In this document: positions 1-5,796 of the stretch, one piece after another | Layout of the letters: each line of letters begins with the position of its first letter | How positions within the stretch are numbered: the stretch's first letter is position 1 | NCBI GenBank assembly: GCA_016186245.1 | Contig: JACPLZ010000009.1 | Location: 1 to 9,400, forward strand | Length of the DNA stretch: 9,400 nucleotides | Reading direction: 5' to 3' | Source of the DNA: Candidatus Peregrinibacteria bacterium | GTDB lineage: Bacteria; Patescibacteriota; Gracilibacteria; UBA1369; LOWO2-01-FULL-3 | Program-made: the position numbers and the translations under genes | Notes under the pieces: generated by a model | Database searches by the model: none | The model's input: only the letters and a program-made list of their open reading frames with translations | What the model was told of the DNA's origin: nothing

Positions 1-1
1 T

Positions 2-1075
2 TCCGATTTTGGGGTGCTGCTGACCATTCTCGATATCGAGAGCGGATTTTCTTCGGCGACCAAGTGGAGCTGGTATCTTTTGAAGGGGTTTGTAAACAGT
101 TTCAGGAAAGAATACAGCGAGATTCTGCTGCTGGAATTTGGCGTGGACAAGCCGGGGGATATGGATTTTTTGTTGTCGGTGGTGAAGCCGGATGTGGCGG
201 TGATGACCAATATTTTCCAGGTGCATATCGACGAGGGACAATTCAAAGATCCCGAGGATATTTTTGAAGAAAAAAGCAAACTGGTGAAAGCGTTGAAGAA
301 CGACGGCAAAGCTATTTTGAATGTCGATAACGATTTTACGGCGAAGCTGGCGAAAAAAGGGACGGTTACATTCGGCGCGGAAAATGAGGCGGATTACATG
401 GCCGGAAATATTCAACAATCGATTGAGGGACTAAGTTTTATTCTAAAACATGAGGACAAAAAATATGAAGTGCTATCGCCAATTTTGGGTAAATACCAGG
501 TGTACACAATTATGCCGGCGATCATCTGCGGACATCTTTTTGGAATGACGATTGAGGAGACAATTATGGCTGTGCGAAGGTATAATCTGCCGCCCGGAAG
601 ACTGAGTATAATTTCGGGGGTGAATGATTCGACGATTTTGGACAGTTCCTATAATTCTTCGCCAGCGGCCGTGAAAGAGGCATTGAAAGTTTTGAAAGAA
701 ATTGCGGGAGACGGGAGAAAAGTGGCGGTGCTTGGCACGATGAACGAGCTTGGAAAAGAATCGGAAAATCTGCATAAAATCATCGGAGGAATTGTGCCGG
801 AATATGCGGATGTGCTTATAACGGTTGGCGATCAGGCGGAAATCATTGCCGAGACGGCGCGAGGAAAAAACATGAAAGAAGTACATTCTTTTAAAACAAG
901 CGATGAGGCGGCAAAATTTTTCAGGGAAAAAGTAAAGAAGAATGATTTGATTTTGGCGAAGGGATCACAGAATAATGTCAGGCTGGAGCGGTTCGTGAAG
1001 GCGCTGATGGCGCATCCGGAAGATGCGAAAGAGTTGCTGGTTAGACAGGAGAAGATTTGGCAGGCAAGGTTGTGA
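2..1075 (+). CDS. murF: UDP-MurNAc-tripeptide--D-alanyl-D-alanine ligase (MurF-type), 5'-truncated by the window
   Basis: This is a Mur ligase that would add the D-Ala-D-Ala dipeptide to the UDP-MurNAc-tripeptide in the cytoplasm, using ATP. The frame is open to the window edge from base 2, so the start and the P-loop (GKT/S) lie upstream. The GTG at 14 falls inside conserved sequence (GVLLTIL) and is not the start. Counting the base-2 codon as residue 1, the central domain shows EFGVDKPGDM (45-54) and TN (69-70). The C-terminal domain shows PPGR (197-200), LDSSYNSSP (213-221), GTMNELG (245-251), His258 and KGS (320-322). The SYN-P motif, G-M-ELG and KGS-R-E are MurF hallmarks, and MurF fits better than MurE. 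The GVLLTIL opening and the EFGVD-PGDM segment resemble the CPR type of MurF. A short tail after the ligase domain (about 335-357) has no recognised role. It ends in TGA, followed by a 117-bp spacer. Confidence 0.9.
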   Translation, partial: SDFGVLLTILDIESGFSSATKWSWYLLKGFVNSFRKEYSEILLLEFGVDKPGDMDFLLSVVKPDVAVMTNIFQVHIDEGQFKDPEDIFEEKSKLVKALKNDGKAILNVDNDFTAKLAKKGTVTFGAENEADYMAGNIQQSIEGLSFILKHEDKKYEVLSPILGKYQVYTIMPAIICGHLFGMTIEETIMAVRRYNLPPGRLSIISGVNDSTILDSSYNSSPAAVKEALKVLKEIAGDGRKVAVLGTMNELGKESENLHKIIGGIVPEYADVLITVGDQAEIIAETARGKNMKEVHSFKTSDEAAKFFREKVKKNDLILAKGSQNNVRLERFVKALMAHPEDAKELLVRQEKIWQARL

Positions 1076-1084
1076 GGAACGAAA

Positions 1085-1111
1085 GTCATGGTTCGACAAG
1101 CTCACCATGAC
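1085..1111. repeat. Palindromic intergenic repeat (GTCATGGT...ACCATGAC)
   Basis: Perfect 8-bp arms, GTCATGGT (1085-1092) and ACCATGAC (1104-1111), flank an 11-nt centre, TCGACAAGCTC. The TTCGACAAGCTCA core is, from memory, part of a very common intergenic repeat family in environmental bacterial genomes; it often shows up in spurious translations as VRQAHHD or, on the other strand, VSLSNHD. It lies 9 bp after the murF stop. A role in transcript-end protection is possible, but there is no U-tract that would make it a terminator. Confidence 0.7.
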
Positions 1112-1138
1112 AATGTGGCTCACCATGACAATGTGGCT
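1100..1138 (+). repeat. 18-bp tandem direct repeat, two copies plus 3 bp
   Basis: The unit GCTCACCATGACAATGTG occurs at 1100-1117 and again at 1118-1135 without mismatch, followed by the first three bases of a third copy. The first copy overlaps the right arm of the palindromic repeat, so this looks like partial duplication of that element. Each copy contains ATGACA, a five-of-six match to a -35 box. Confidence 0.85.
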
Positions 1139-1153
1139 AGTACATAATAATAT
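1125..1153 (+). promoter_or_regulatory. Possible weak promoter for the holB-ricT-TPR run
   Basis: ATGACA (1125-1130, supplied by the second tandem repeat copy), a 17-nt spacer and TAATAT (1148-1153) resemble a sigma-70 promoter, at five and four of six matches. Against it, a start near 1160 would remove or cut the GGAGG at 1156-1160. Transcription could also read through from murF. Confidence 0.25.
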
Positions 1154-1155
1154 GC

Positions 1156-1160
1156 GGAGG
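1156..1160 (+). promoter_or_regulatory. Shine-Dalgarno GGAGG set far upstream of the holB start
   Basis: GGAGG is the best ribosome-binding motif in the window, yet it lies 32 nt before the ATG at 1193 and 14 nt before a TTG at 1175. A 21-nt hairpin (1170-1190) fills most of the gap; without it the spacing would be 11 nt. TGCGGAG (1153-1159) is also complementary to CTCCGCA (1178-1184), so the motif could be paired away by the hairpin loop. Confidence 0.45.
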
Positions 1161-1169
1161 AAAATACTT

Positions 1170-1190
1170 GATTTTTGCTCCGCAAAAATC
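1170..1190 (+). repeat. Dispersed 21-nt hairpin repeat, copy 1
   Basis: Arms GATTTTTG (1170-1177) and CAAAAATC (1183-1190) pair perfectly around the loop CTCCG. A second copy, differing by one loop base, lies at 5533-5553 in another spacer, so this is a dispersed element. It ends 2 nt before the holB ATG. The stem is AT-rich and has no following U-tract, so a terminator is unlikely. Confidence 0.8.
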
Positions 1191-1192
1191 CG

Positions 1193-2092
1193 ATGAAATA
1201 TAACTGGTCGATTATCGGCCACGAAAAACAGCTGGAAATGATTGAGGCCGATCTGGAATCGGGAAATCTGGCGCATGCCTATCTGCTTGCGGGGACAAAC
1301 AGTGTCGGCAAATATACCGTGGCGAAAAAAATCGCAGGAATTCTTCAGTGCGAAAATGATTTTTGCCATAAATGCAGCGCGTGTTTGCAGGTCGAAAAGG
1401 GCGTGCATCTGGATACAATCGAGCTGACCGGAAAAGATTCCATAAAAATTGAAGAAGTCCGCAAACTGATTGAGCGGCTCAGTATGACCAGGCAGTCCAA
1501 ATATAAAATTCTGCTGATTCAGGGGCTGGAAAGAATGACCACCGAAGCCGCCAACAGTTTCCTGAAAATTCTGGAAGAACCGCCAGTGCGCACGATATTC
1601 ATAATGACAACCGATAATGTCCGGATGCTCATGCCAACAATAATTTCGCGTGTGCGGGTAGTCAAATTTTCCAGTGTTTCGTCCCTGTATTTGAGGGATA
1701 AGCTGAAGAGCATTTATCCTGATTGCGATGAGGAAATTATTAAAGAGGTCAGTCTGTTTTCCATGGGCAAGACCGGCAAGGCTGTGCATTTGATGGAAAA
1801 TCCGGATGCGAGAGCCGACTACCTCAAGGTTTATAGGGATATTCAAAATTTCCTGGAATATAGAAATATCGCAGACCGGTTTGGTTATGTGGAAAACCTG
1901 CTTGAAGACGATGCAAAAGTCGGGATGTTTTTTGATGTGCTGACGCATGTGCTTCGAAGTAAACTTCTGGAAAACACCACAGATACTGAAAGGTTGATAA
2001 AAACGCTTTCCAAAATCGGAGAGACTGCTATGCTCCTGAGGAAGAATGTAAACGCGCGGTTGGCTCTGGAAAATTTAATGCTGGCGATATGA
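1193..2092 (+). CDS. holB: DNA polymerase III subunit delta' (clamp loader)
   Basis: Delta' is the stator subunit of the clamp-loader complex that places the beta ring (dnaN, in this window) on primed DNA. The 299-residue product has the AAA+ layout: IIGHEKQ near residues 7-13, LAHAYLLAG (26-34), a P-loop GTNSVGKYT (34-42), a zinc-binding set Cys53-Cys58-Cys61-Cys64, TTEAANSFLKILEEPP (116-131), which is typical of the family, and a sensor-1/arginine region ISRVRV (151-156). Oddities are Tyr instead of Ser/Thr after the P-loop Lys, and SRV where SRC is usual; delta' is often a poor ATPase, so both are tolerable. The ATG at 1193 is preferred to TTG 1175 because homologues start just before the conserved W-xx-IGH segment and the TTG lies inside a dispersed hairpin. 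Its stop overlaps ricT (ATGA). DnaX is the main alternative, but it is longer and has a canonical P-loop. Confidence 0.9.
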   Translation: MKYNWSIIGHEKQLEMIEADLESGNLAHAYLLAGTNSVGKYTVAKKIAGILQCENDFCHKCSACLQVEKGVHLDTIELTGKDSIKIEEVRKLIERLSMTRQSKYKILLIQGLERMTTEAANSFLKILEEPPVRTIFIMTTDNVRMLMPTIISRVRVVKFSSVSSLYLRDKLKSIYPDCDEEIIKEVSLFSMGKTGKAVHLMENPDARADYLKVYRDIQNFLEYRNIADRFGYVENLLEDDAKVGMFFDVLTHVLRSKLLENTTDTERLIKTLSKIGETAMLLRKNVNARLALENLMLAI

Positions 2093-2913
2093 CAACAAAT
2101 GTAACAGGGGTCGAATGCGGCTGCTCATCGATGATTGTGGAAATTCCTTACAGCGAAAAGGCGGTGATTTCTATTGGCGACGAGGTCATTTTTAAGGATG
2201 CGGAAGAAAAAGAAGAATACGGAGTCGTGAAATATATAAATAGAGAGTCTGCGGATAAAGATAAGATTGTATTTACGGGAAAAATTTTGCGGCGGGCAAC
2301 GCCCAACGACATTCAGAGGGTGGAGAGCCATATTGATGCCGCCCGGATGGCGATGGAGCAATGTAAGGAACTTGTGTCCGCGCATAAATTAAACATGACC
2401 ATTTTCCGCGTGGGGTATTCTTTCGACGGTTCAAAAGTTTATTTTTTATTTATTTCGGAGGACCGGGTTGATTTTAGGAATCTGGTGAAAGACCTGGCGA
2501 AGACGGTAAAAAAACAGATTCAGCTTAGGCAAATCGGGCCGCGAGATAAAGCCAGACTGATCGGCGGTTTTGGAAAATGCGGGCGGCCTTTGTGCTGCAG
2601 CACATGGCTGGGAAAATTCGAAAGCATAAATATGGAGATGGTGCGCGAGCAGGCGCTCGAGGCGAAAGGAAGCTCCAAGCTTTCCGGAGCGTGCGGGAAA
2701 CTGCTTTGCTGTCTGCGCTATGAGGTCGATGCCTATAAAGATTTGCGCAAAGGTCTGCCAAAAATAGGCGATGTGGTGAGGCTAAAAAAGCCGGCGGGCG
2801 AAGCCACGGTGATCGCGCTCGACATTCTAAATCAAAAAATGAAGGTGATCCTTGGCGAAGGGGGATCGATCATCGTTGAGGCAAAAGAAATCGAAAAAGC
2901 AGTAAATAAATAA
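2089..2913 (+). CDS. ricT: RicT/YaaT-type PSP1-domain protein
   Basis: This 274-residue PSP1 protein matches B. subtilis RicT (YaaT). There it forms an iron-sulfur-bearing complex with RicA and RicF that binds RNase Y and steers mRNA maturation, with effects on competence, sporulation and biofilm. The N-terminal barrel-like part (about 1-65) is followed by the PSP1 core. Two cysteine clusters, GKCGRPLCC (162-170: Cys164, 169, 170) and GACGKLLCC (200-208: Cys202, 207, 208), are the family signature and likely metal or cluster ligands; Cys10, 12 and 92 are extra. GPRDKARLIGGFG (150-162) is also typical. A final SH3-like stretch (about 224-270) completes the usual length. The start overlaps the holB stop by ATGA, implying translational coupling; a holB-ricT neighbourhood is also known in Firmicutes. 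No RicA or RicF gene is in the window, so function as the known three-protein complex is not shown. Confidence 0.88.
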   Translation: MTTNVTGVECGCSSMIVEIPYSEKAVISIGDEVIFKDAEEKEEYGVVKYINRESADKDKIVFTGKILRRATPNDIQRVESHIDAARMAMEQCKELVSAHKLNMTIFRVGYSFDGSKVYFLFISEDRVDFRNLVKDLAKTVKKQIQLRQIGPRDKARLIGGFGKCGRPLCCSTWLGKFESINMEMVREQALEAKGSSKLSGACGKLLCCLRYEVDAYKDLRKGLPKIGDVVRLKKPAGEATVIALDILNQKMKVILGEGGSIIVEAKEIEKAVNK

Positions 2914-2919
2914 ATTCAC

Positions 2920-3648
2920 ATGTGGACTTCTCTAATGATTTTTTTCAGTTTTGTATTGCTGGCAATTGTGTTTGCAAGAAGATGGATTTTATTTTTTAAA
3001 AAGCCCCGGAAAAAGACGGCTGTGGCAGCTATGGCTGAAGCGGAGAAGCCCAAGAAAATAAAACGCGTAGGAAAAAAGGATCTGGAAAAGGCGGTTGCGC
3101 TTTGCCATCGGGCGGATGCGCTTATAAAAACAGGCAAAGATGACGATGCCATAAAATGTCTCGTGCAGGCGCTTTCGCTTAACCCTGCCGACGTTGAAGC
3201 GCAGCAAAAGTTGGCGATGCTTTATCTGCAAAAACAGATGTTTAGCGCGGCGGCGGTGTTGTTTAAACAGCTTGGGGAGGTAACGGGGGATCCGGTGCAT
3301 TTTAGTCATTTGGGGCTATCTTTGTATCAGGCGGGTGAGCTTGGGGCGGCGCGTGACGCCTATCAAAAAGCGGTTAGCCTGGATGATTCCCGGCCGGCGA
3401 GATTTATAAGCCTGGCGCATGTTTATCGCGCTATCGGACAGCCGTACAATGCCATTGCCGCTGCGAATAAGGCTGTCGAAAAGGAGCCGGAAAATCTGGA
3501 TTTTTTGTTTTTGCTGGCCGATTTACATATGGAATTGGAAAACTGGGCTGATGCTGCCCATGTGCTGAAAAAGATACTGGAAATTGATAAAAAAAATAAG
3601 GAGGCCAAGAAGCTGTTGAGGCTGGCGGAGAAACAGCGGGGAGCGTAG
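2920..3648 (+). CDS. Membrane-anchored protein with five tetratricopeptide repeats
   Basis: The 242-residue product has an N-terminal membrane helix (about residues 4-26, WTSLMIFFSFVLL onward) followed by a basic stretch (27-54, many Lys/Arg). The rest is cytoplasmic by the positive-inside rule. Residues 57-226 divide cleanly into five 34-residue TPR units (57-90, 91-124, 125-158, 159-192, 193-226). Typical positions are seen, such as AIKCLVQALSLNPAD, ALF-like helix A residues, GLSLYQAGELGAARDAYQKA and AAHVLKKILEIDKKN. TPRs form a superhelical protein-binding scaffold, so this is likely an assembly platform at the inner membrane face; the partner is unknown. It begins 6 nt after ricT with no Shine-Dalgarno motif, so it probably depends on coupling, and ricT-TPR co-transcription is likely. 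It ends 9 nt from the converging VanW gene. No gene symbol is justified. Confidence 0.85.
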   Translation: MWTSLMIFFSFVLLAIVFARRWILFFKKPRKKTAVAAMAEAEKPKKIKRVGKKDLEKAVALCHRADALIKTGKDDDAIKCLVQALSLNPADVEAQQKLAMLYLQKQMFSAAAVLFKQLGEVTGDPVHFSHLGLSLYQAGELGAARDAYQKAVSLDDSRPARFISLAHVYRAIGQPYNAIAAANKAVEKEPENLDFLFLLADLHMELENWADAAHVLKKILEIDKKNKEAKKLLRLAEKQRGA

Positions 3649-3657
3649 ATACTGTGT

Positions 3658-5466
3658 CTATGGCTTGCCGACGAGAATCTTGTTGGGGACGGCTGCGTAA
3701 TTGGTGCGGATTTCTTCGGTGGCCGTGATGCCGTCTTTGTCGGTGATATGCCGGTACCAGAGTGCCTTAAAGCCGGCGTGTTCTTTTTCAATCTGCTTAG
3801 TTTCGCCGGGGGCGAGTTCGTCGGTATCAAAATAGAGGGTGGGGCCGGGTTTTCTATGGTCGGAAATGTAGGGGCCTTCCATTTTTACGGTGCGGCCGGT
3901 TGGAGTGCCATAAAAAACGATGTAAAGTTCATAATCGTTTTCAACATACGTCTGGATCAGAATATGACCGTCGGTGTCATTCGTGAATCGTAAATCGGGG
4001 CCACCGAGAAAGATTGTGGCATCGAGGCCATGGCCGAGAATCTGCGAATAATAGGATACGGCGTATGTGTGCTGGTTGCGCTCCACTATTGGTAAAGCGG
4101 CGAACAGCGCGGTACGAAACATGGTGGTGGAAACCTGGCATATGCCGCCGCCAAAATCCGGAAGAGTGCCTTCTTTTTTTATAACCAGTTCCTTTTTATA
4201 GCCGGTGGCGTTGTCGACCCTGCCCAAATTTTTATTAAAAGAAAACGTTTCCCCGGGCGCGATAAGTTTGCCGTTAAATTTGGAAGCGCCGACTTTGATA
4301 TTGTGAACGCGATTTGGGGGAGAACGATAATAAGACGTATGCCCGATGCCGATGCGTTCTTTGATACCGAGATCCCTGAGATCCGACGCAATGTCCAGCG
4401 AAGGAGGAATCTCCATTACCGGAATTGGGATATCTTTAATCCGATTAACCAACGCCAGCTCAATGGCTTGTTTAAGCTGCTTCCTGTTCACCTTGAGACC
4501 ATTGTCCCCCTGGCCTTCAATTACGACATCGCCTTTTTCCGCGCGGTAGATTTTGACGTCGAGAGGTGGGCGGTCGAGCCATTTGGAAATTTTTAAATCG
4601 ACAAATTCATTTAGTTTATCCTGATTTATTTCAATTGCAATTTGTGTATCGCCGGCCCGACCGCCCCCGGGTTCTATAAAAACAGTTTTATCGAGATAAG
4701 GTATCGTTATTTTCTGTTTGGGAACAAAATTCACCCACTCCACATAATTTGCCAGTTTTAAATCCCAATTGTCGCTGTAAACCGGATCAAGCAGGGTAAA
4801 TTTGTGATCAAGCTGCGCTTTTATTTCGCCTATTTGCGCCTCAAGTGCGGCGCCTGTGATTGCCGGATTTTGTTCTTCAAAAGTAATTACGATATCCACC
4901 GGCGAAAGATCGCCCGCAGATTCTTTTAAGTCTGCGGTTAGCTTCTCCATTTTTACGGCAAGCCCCTTTTTGCCTTCAACCACCGACAGTTTGCCGTTTT
5001 TTTCAAACACGATTTCCGCGGGGGCTGGAGCAAGCTTATCCAGCTCTAATTTTTCATTTAAAACATCGCGGATGTTTTCCCGATCGATGCGCACAACCAT
5101 TCCCTGATTTTTACTACCGAGAATTGCTGGAAAAATCAGCTCAAAAATGCCTGTTTTGCGTGAGTCGATTTTGTCCAAAGAGTCGAGAGTTTCGCTTACA
5201 AAAATTTTAACGCCAAGCTCCCTTGGGGTTGTCCGGCCCGTTTTACCGGCATATCCGATTTCAATGCCGCTATCCAGATACTCGTCTACCAGCGGAAAAA
5301 GTGTGCTCTCTACCTCCTCCTTTGTTTTATAGGAAACGTCGAGCCCAAGCACGCTTGCGCCGGCAACATAGCGGCCGTGCATGGAAATACGCGTATAGCT
5401 GATGATGACGGCCAGGGTGACGCCTATTGCTGCGCCCATAATGATGGAAAGTTTGATGTTGCGCAT
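3658..5466 (-). CDS. VanW-family cell-wall protein, possible L,D-transpeptidase
   Basis: This 602-residue protein has an N-terminal signal anchor (about 5-26) and an extracytoplasmic body. Residues about 40-350 hold two putative peptidoglycan-binding-like (PG_binding_4) segments, seen as GLDVSYKTKEEVES near 41-54 and repeated ELGVKI / KKGLAV patterns. The VanW domain spans about 372-500 with its full signature: NIKVGASKFNGKLIAPGE (389-406), FSFN (408-411), GGGICQVSTTMF (439-450), VERNQHTYAVSYY (461-473) and GLDATIFLGGPDLRFTND (480-497). A beta-rich, G5-like tail follows. I recall reports that VanW domains in Clostridioides difficile are L,D-transpeptidases with a catalytic Cys; Cys443 in GGGICQ with His466 would be the candidates here. 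The older annotation is only 'vancomycin B-type resistance protein', and resistance should not be inferred. The ATG at 5464-5466 opens right at the anchor and lacks a Shine-Dalgarno motif. It is read in the same direction as rny, after a 115-bp repeat-rich spacer. Confidence 0.88.
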   Translation of the reverse strand: MRNIKLSIIMGAAIGVTLAVIISYTRISMHGRYVAGASVLGLDVSYKTKEEVESTLFPLVDEYLDSGIEIGYAGKTGRTTPRELGVKIFVSETLDSLDKIDSRKTGIFELIFPAILGSKNQGMVVRIDRENIRDVLNEKLELDKLAPAPAEIVFEKNGKLSVVEGKKGLAVKMEKLTADLKESAGDLSPVDIVITFEEQNPAITGAALEAQIGEIKAQLDHKFTLLDPVYSDNWDLKLANYVEWVNFVPKQKITIPYLDKTVFIEPGGGRAGDTQIAIEINQDKLNEFVDLKISKWLDRPPLDVKIYRAEKGDVVIEGQGDNGLKVNRKQLKQAIELALVNRIKDIPIPVMEIPPSLDIASDLRDLGIKERIGIGHTSYYRSPPNRVHNIKVGASKFNGKLIAPGETFSFNKNLGRVDNATGYKKELVIKKEGTLPDFGGGICQVSTTMFRTALFAALPIVERNQHTYAVSYYSQILGHGLDATIFLGGPDLRFTNDTDGHILIQTYVENDYELYIVFYGTPTGRTVKMEGPYISDHRKPGPTLYFDTDELAPGETKQIEKEHAGFKALWYRHITDKDGITATEEIRTNYAAVPNKILVGKP

Positions 5467-5478
5467 GGGCCGATTGGC

Positions 5479-5510
5479 AGAGATTCTGAAACAAAGAGAT
5501 TCTGAAACAA
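5479..5510. repeat. 16-bp perfect tandem duplication upstream of the VanW gene
   Basis: AGAGATTCTGAAACAA occurs at 5479-5494 and, without a mismatch, at 5495-5510. Its reverse complement, TTGTTTCAGAATCTCT, is recalled as half of a common intergenic repeat (TGTCATTCTGAACTTGTTTCAGAATC type). It begins 13 bp upstream of the VanW start codon, so both copies should lie in that gene's leader or promoter region. Confidence 0.85.
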
Positions 5511-5532
5511 GTTGATGCGGGAGAGGAGAAAG

Positions 5533-5553
5533 GATTTTTGCTCTGCAAAAATC
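5533..5553. repeat. Dispersed 21-nt hairpin repeat, copy 2
   Basis: Arms GATTTTTG (5533-5540) and CAAAAATC (5546-5553) flank the loop CTCTG, a one-base variant of the element at 1170-1190. It is followed on the + strand by TGCAGAATGACACGGG, which again resembles the TGTCATTCTG intergenic repeat family. On the minus strand it lies between the ytxH-like gene and the VanW gene but lacks a clear U-tract, so it is at best a weak terminator or processing site. Confidence 0.8.
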
Positions 5554-5575
5554 TGCAGAATGACACGGGTTTGTT

Positions 5576-5592
5576 CGGAAATTATTTTTCCG
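5576..5592 (-). other. Small hairpin spanning the stop codon of the ytxH-like gene
   Basis: CGGAAA (5576-5581) and TTTCCG (5587-5592) pair perfectly around a 5-nt loop. The loop holds the stop codon of the leftward gene (TTA at 5582-5584, read as TAA). The stem is short and no T-run follows on the minus strand, so I do not call it a terminator; stabilising or pausing effects are possible. Confidence 0.4.
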
Positions 5593-5791
5593 TGGGAATT
5601 TTCTTGTCCAGGTCTTTGTCTCTTTTTATAAGCCTTACCACTTTGTAGAAAAGACTTTTTGTTTTTTCCTTGGCGCTGCCGGCAAGTTCCTTTGGAGCCA
5701 TGGTTGCGCCAAGCACGGAGCCGATTGCGCCGCCGATTATGGCCCCCATGATAATTTTATCTATCAGTCTTTTTTTCTTTTTTTCTTCCAT
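5582..5791 (-). CDS. YtxH-like small membrane protein with glycine zipper
   Basis: This 69-residue protein has a lysine-rich head (MEEKKKKR), one hydrophobic segment (about 13-32) and a charged, helical, lysine-rich tail. The segment carries a perfect glycine zipper: Gly16, Gly20, Gly24 and Gly28 at four-residue spacing (GAIIGGAIGSVLG), which usually drives helix packing or oligomerisation in the membrane. The MAPKELAG step after the helix and the overall size fit the YtxH/gas-vesicle-like (DUF) group, whose members are often stress-linked but mostly uncharacterised. It starts 5 nt after the RNase Y stop with no Shine-Dalgarno motif, so it is almost certainly co-transcribed and coupled with rny. 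A role beside the membrane-bound RNase Y is attractive but only inferred. Being short, it could be mis-assigned, yet the strong composition and operon position support a real gene. Confidence 0.75.
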   Translation of the reverse strand: MEEKKKKRLIDKIIMGAIIGGAIGSVLGATMAPKELAGSAKEKTKSLFYKVVRLIKRDKDLDKKIPTEK

Positions 5792-5796
5792 GTTTT

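Noticed and set aside
1085..1138. CRISPR-like array
   Set aside because: Only two adjoining 18-bp copies with no spacers, and no cas gene in the window.
1073..1150. murF reading through its TGA (UGA as Gly, as in Gracilibacteria), which would add a repeated HHDNVA tail up to a TAA
   Set aside because: The added residues are only the translated intergenic repeat, and holB also ends at a TGA that overlaps the ricT start at a normal end point. Standard code fits better.
965..1948. Long 327-codon open frame on the minus strand across murF and holB
   Set aside because: It is antisense to two well-recognised genes, has no family resemblance, and includes the translated repeat (MVSLSNHD), a usual source of spurious proteins.
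3658..5466. Vancomycin resistance gene
   Set aside because: VanW domains are widespread wall proteins; no vanHAX-type ligase or two-component genes are present, so a resistance label is unsupported.
5479..5510. Promoter for the VanW gene formed by TTGTTT and CAGAAT, 16 nt apart, in the tandem duplication
   Set aside because: Only three and four of six consensus matches; the spacing is a by-product of the 16-bp repeat period.
5533..5553. Hairpin as a rho-independent terminator of rny-ytxH
   Set aside because: The stem is mostly A-T pairs and no T-run follows on the minus strand; the same element sits just before the holB start, where termination would make no sense.
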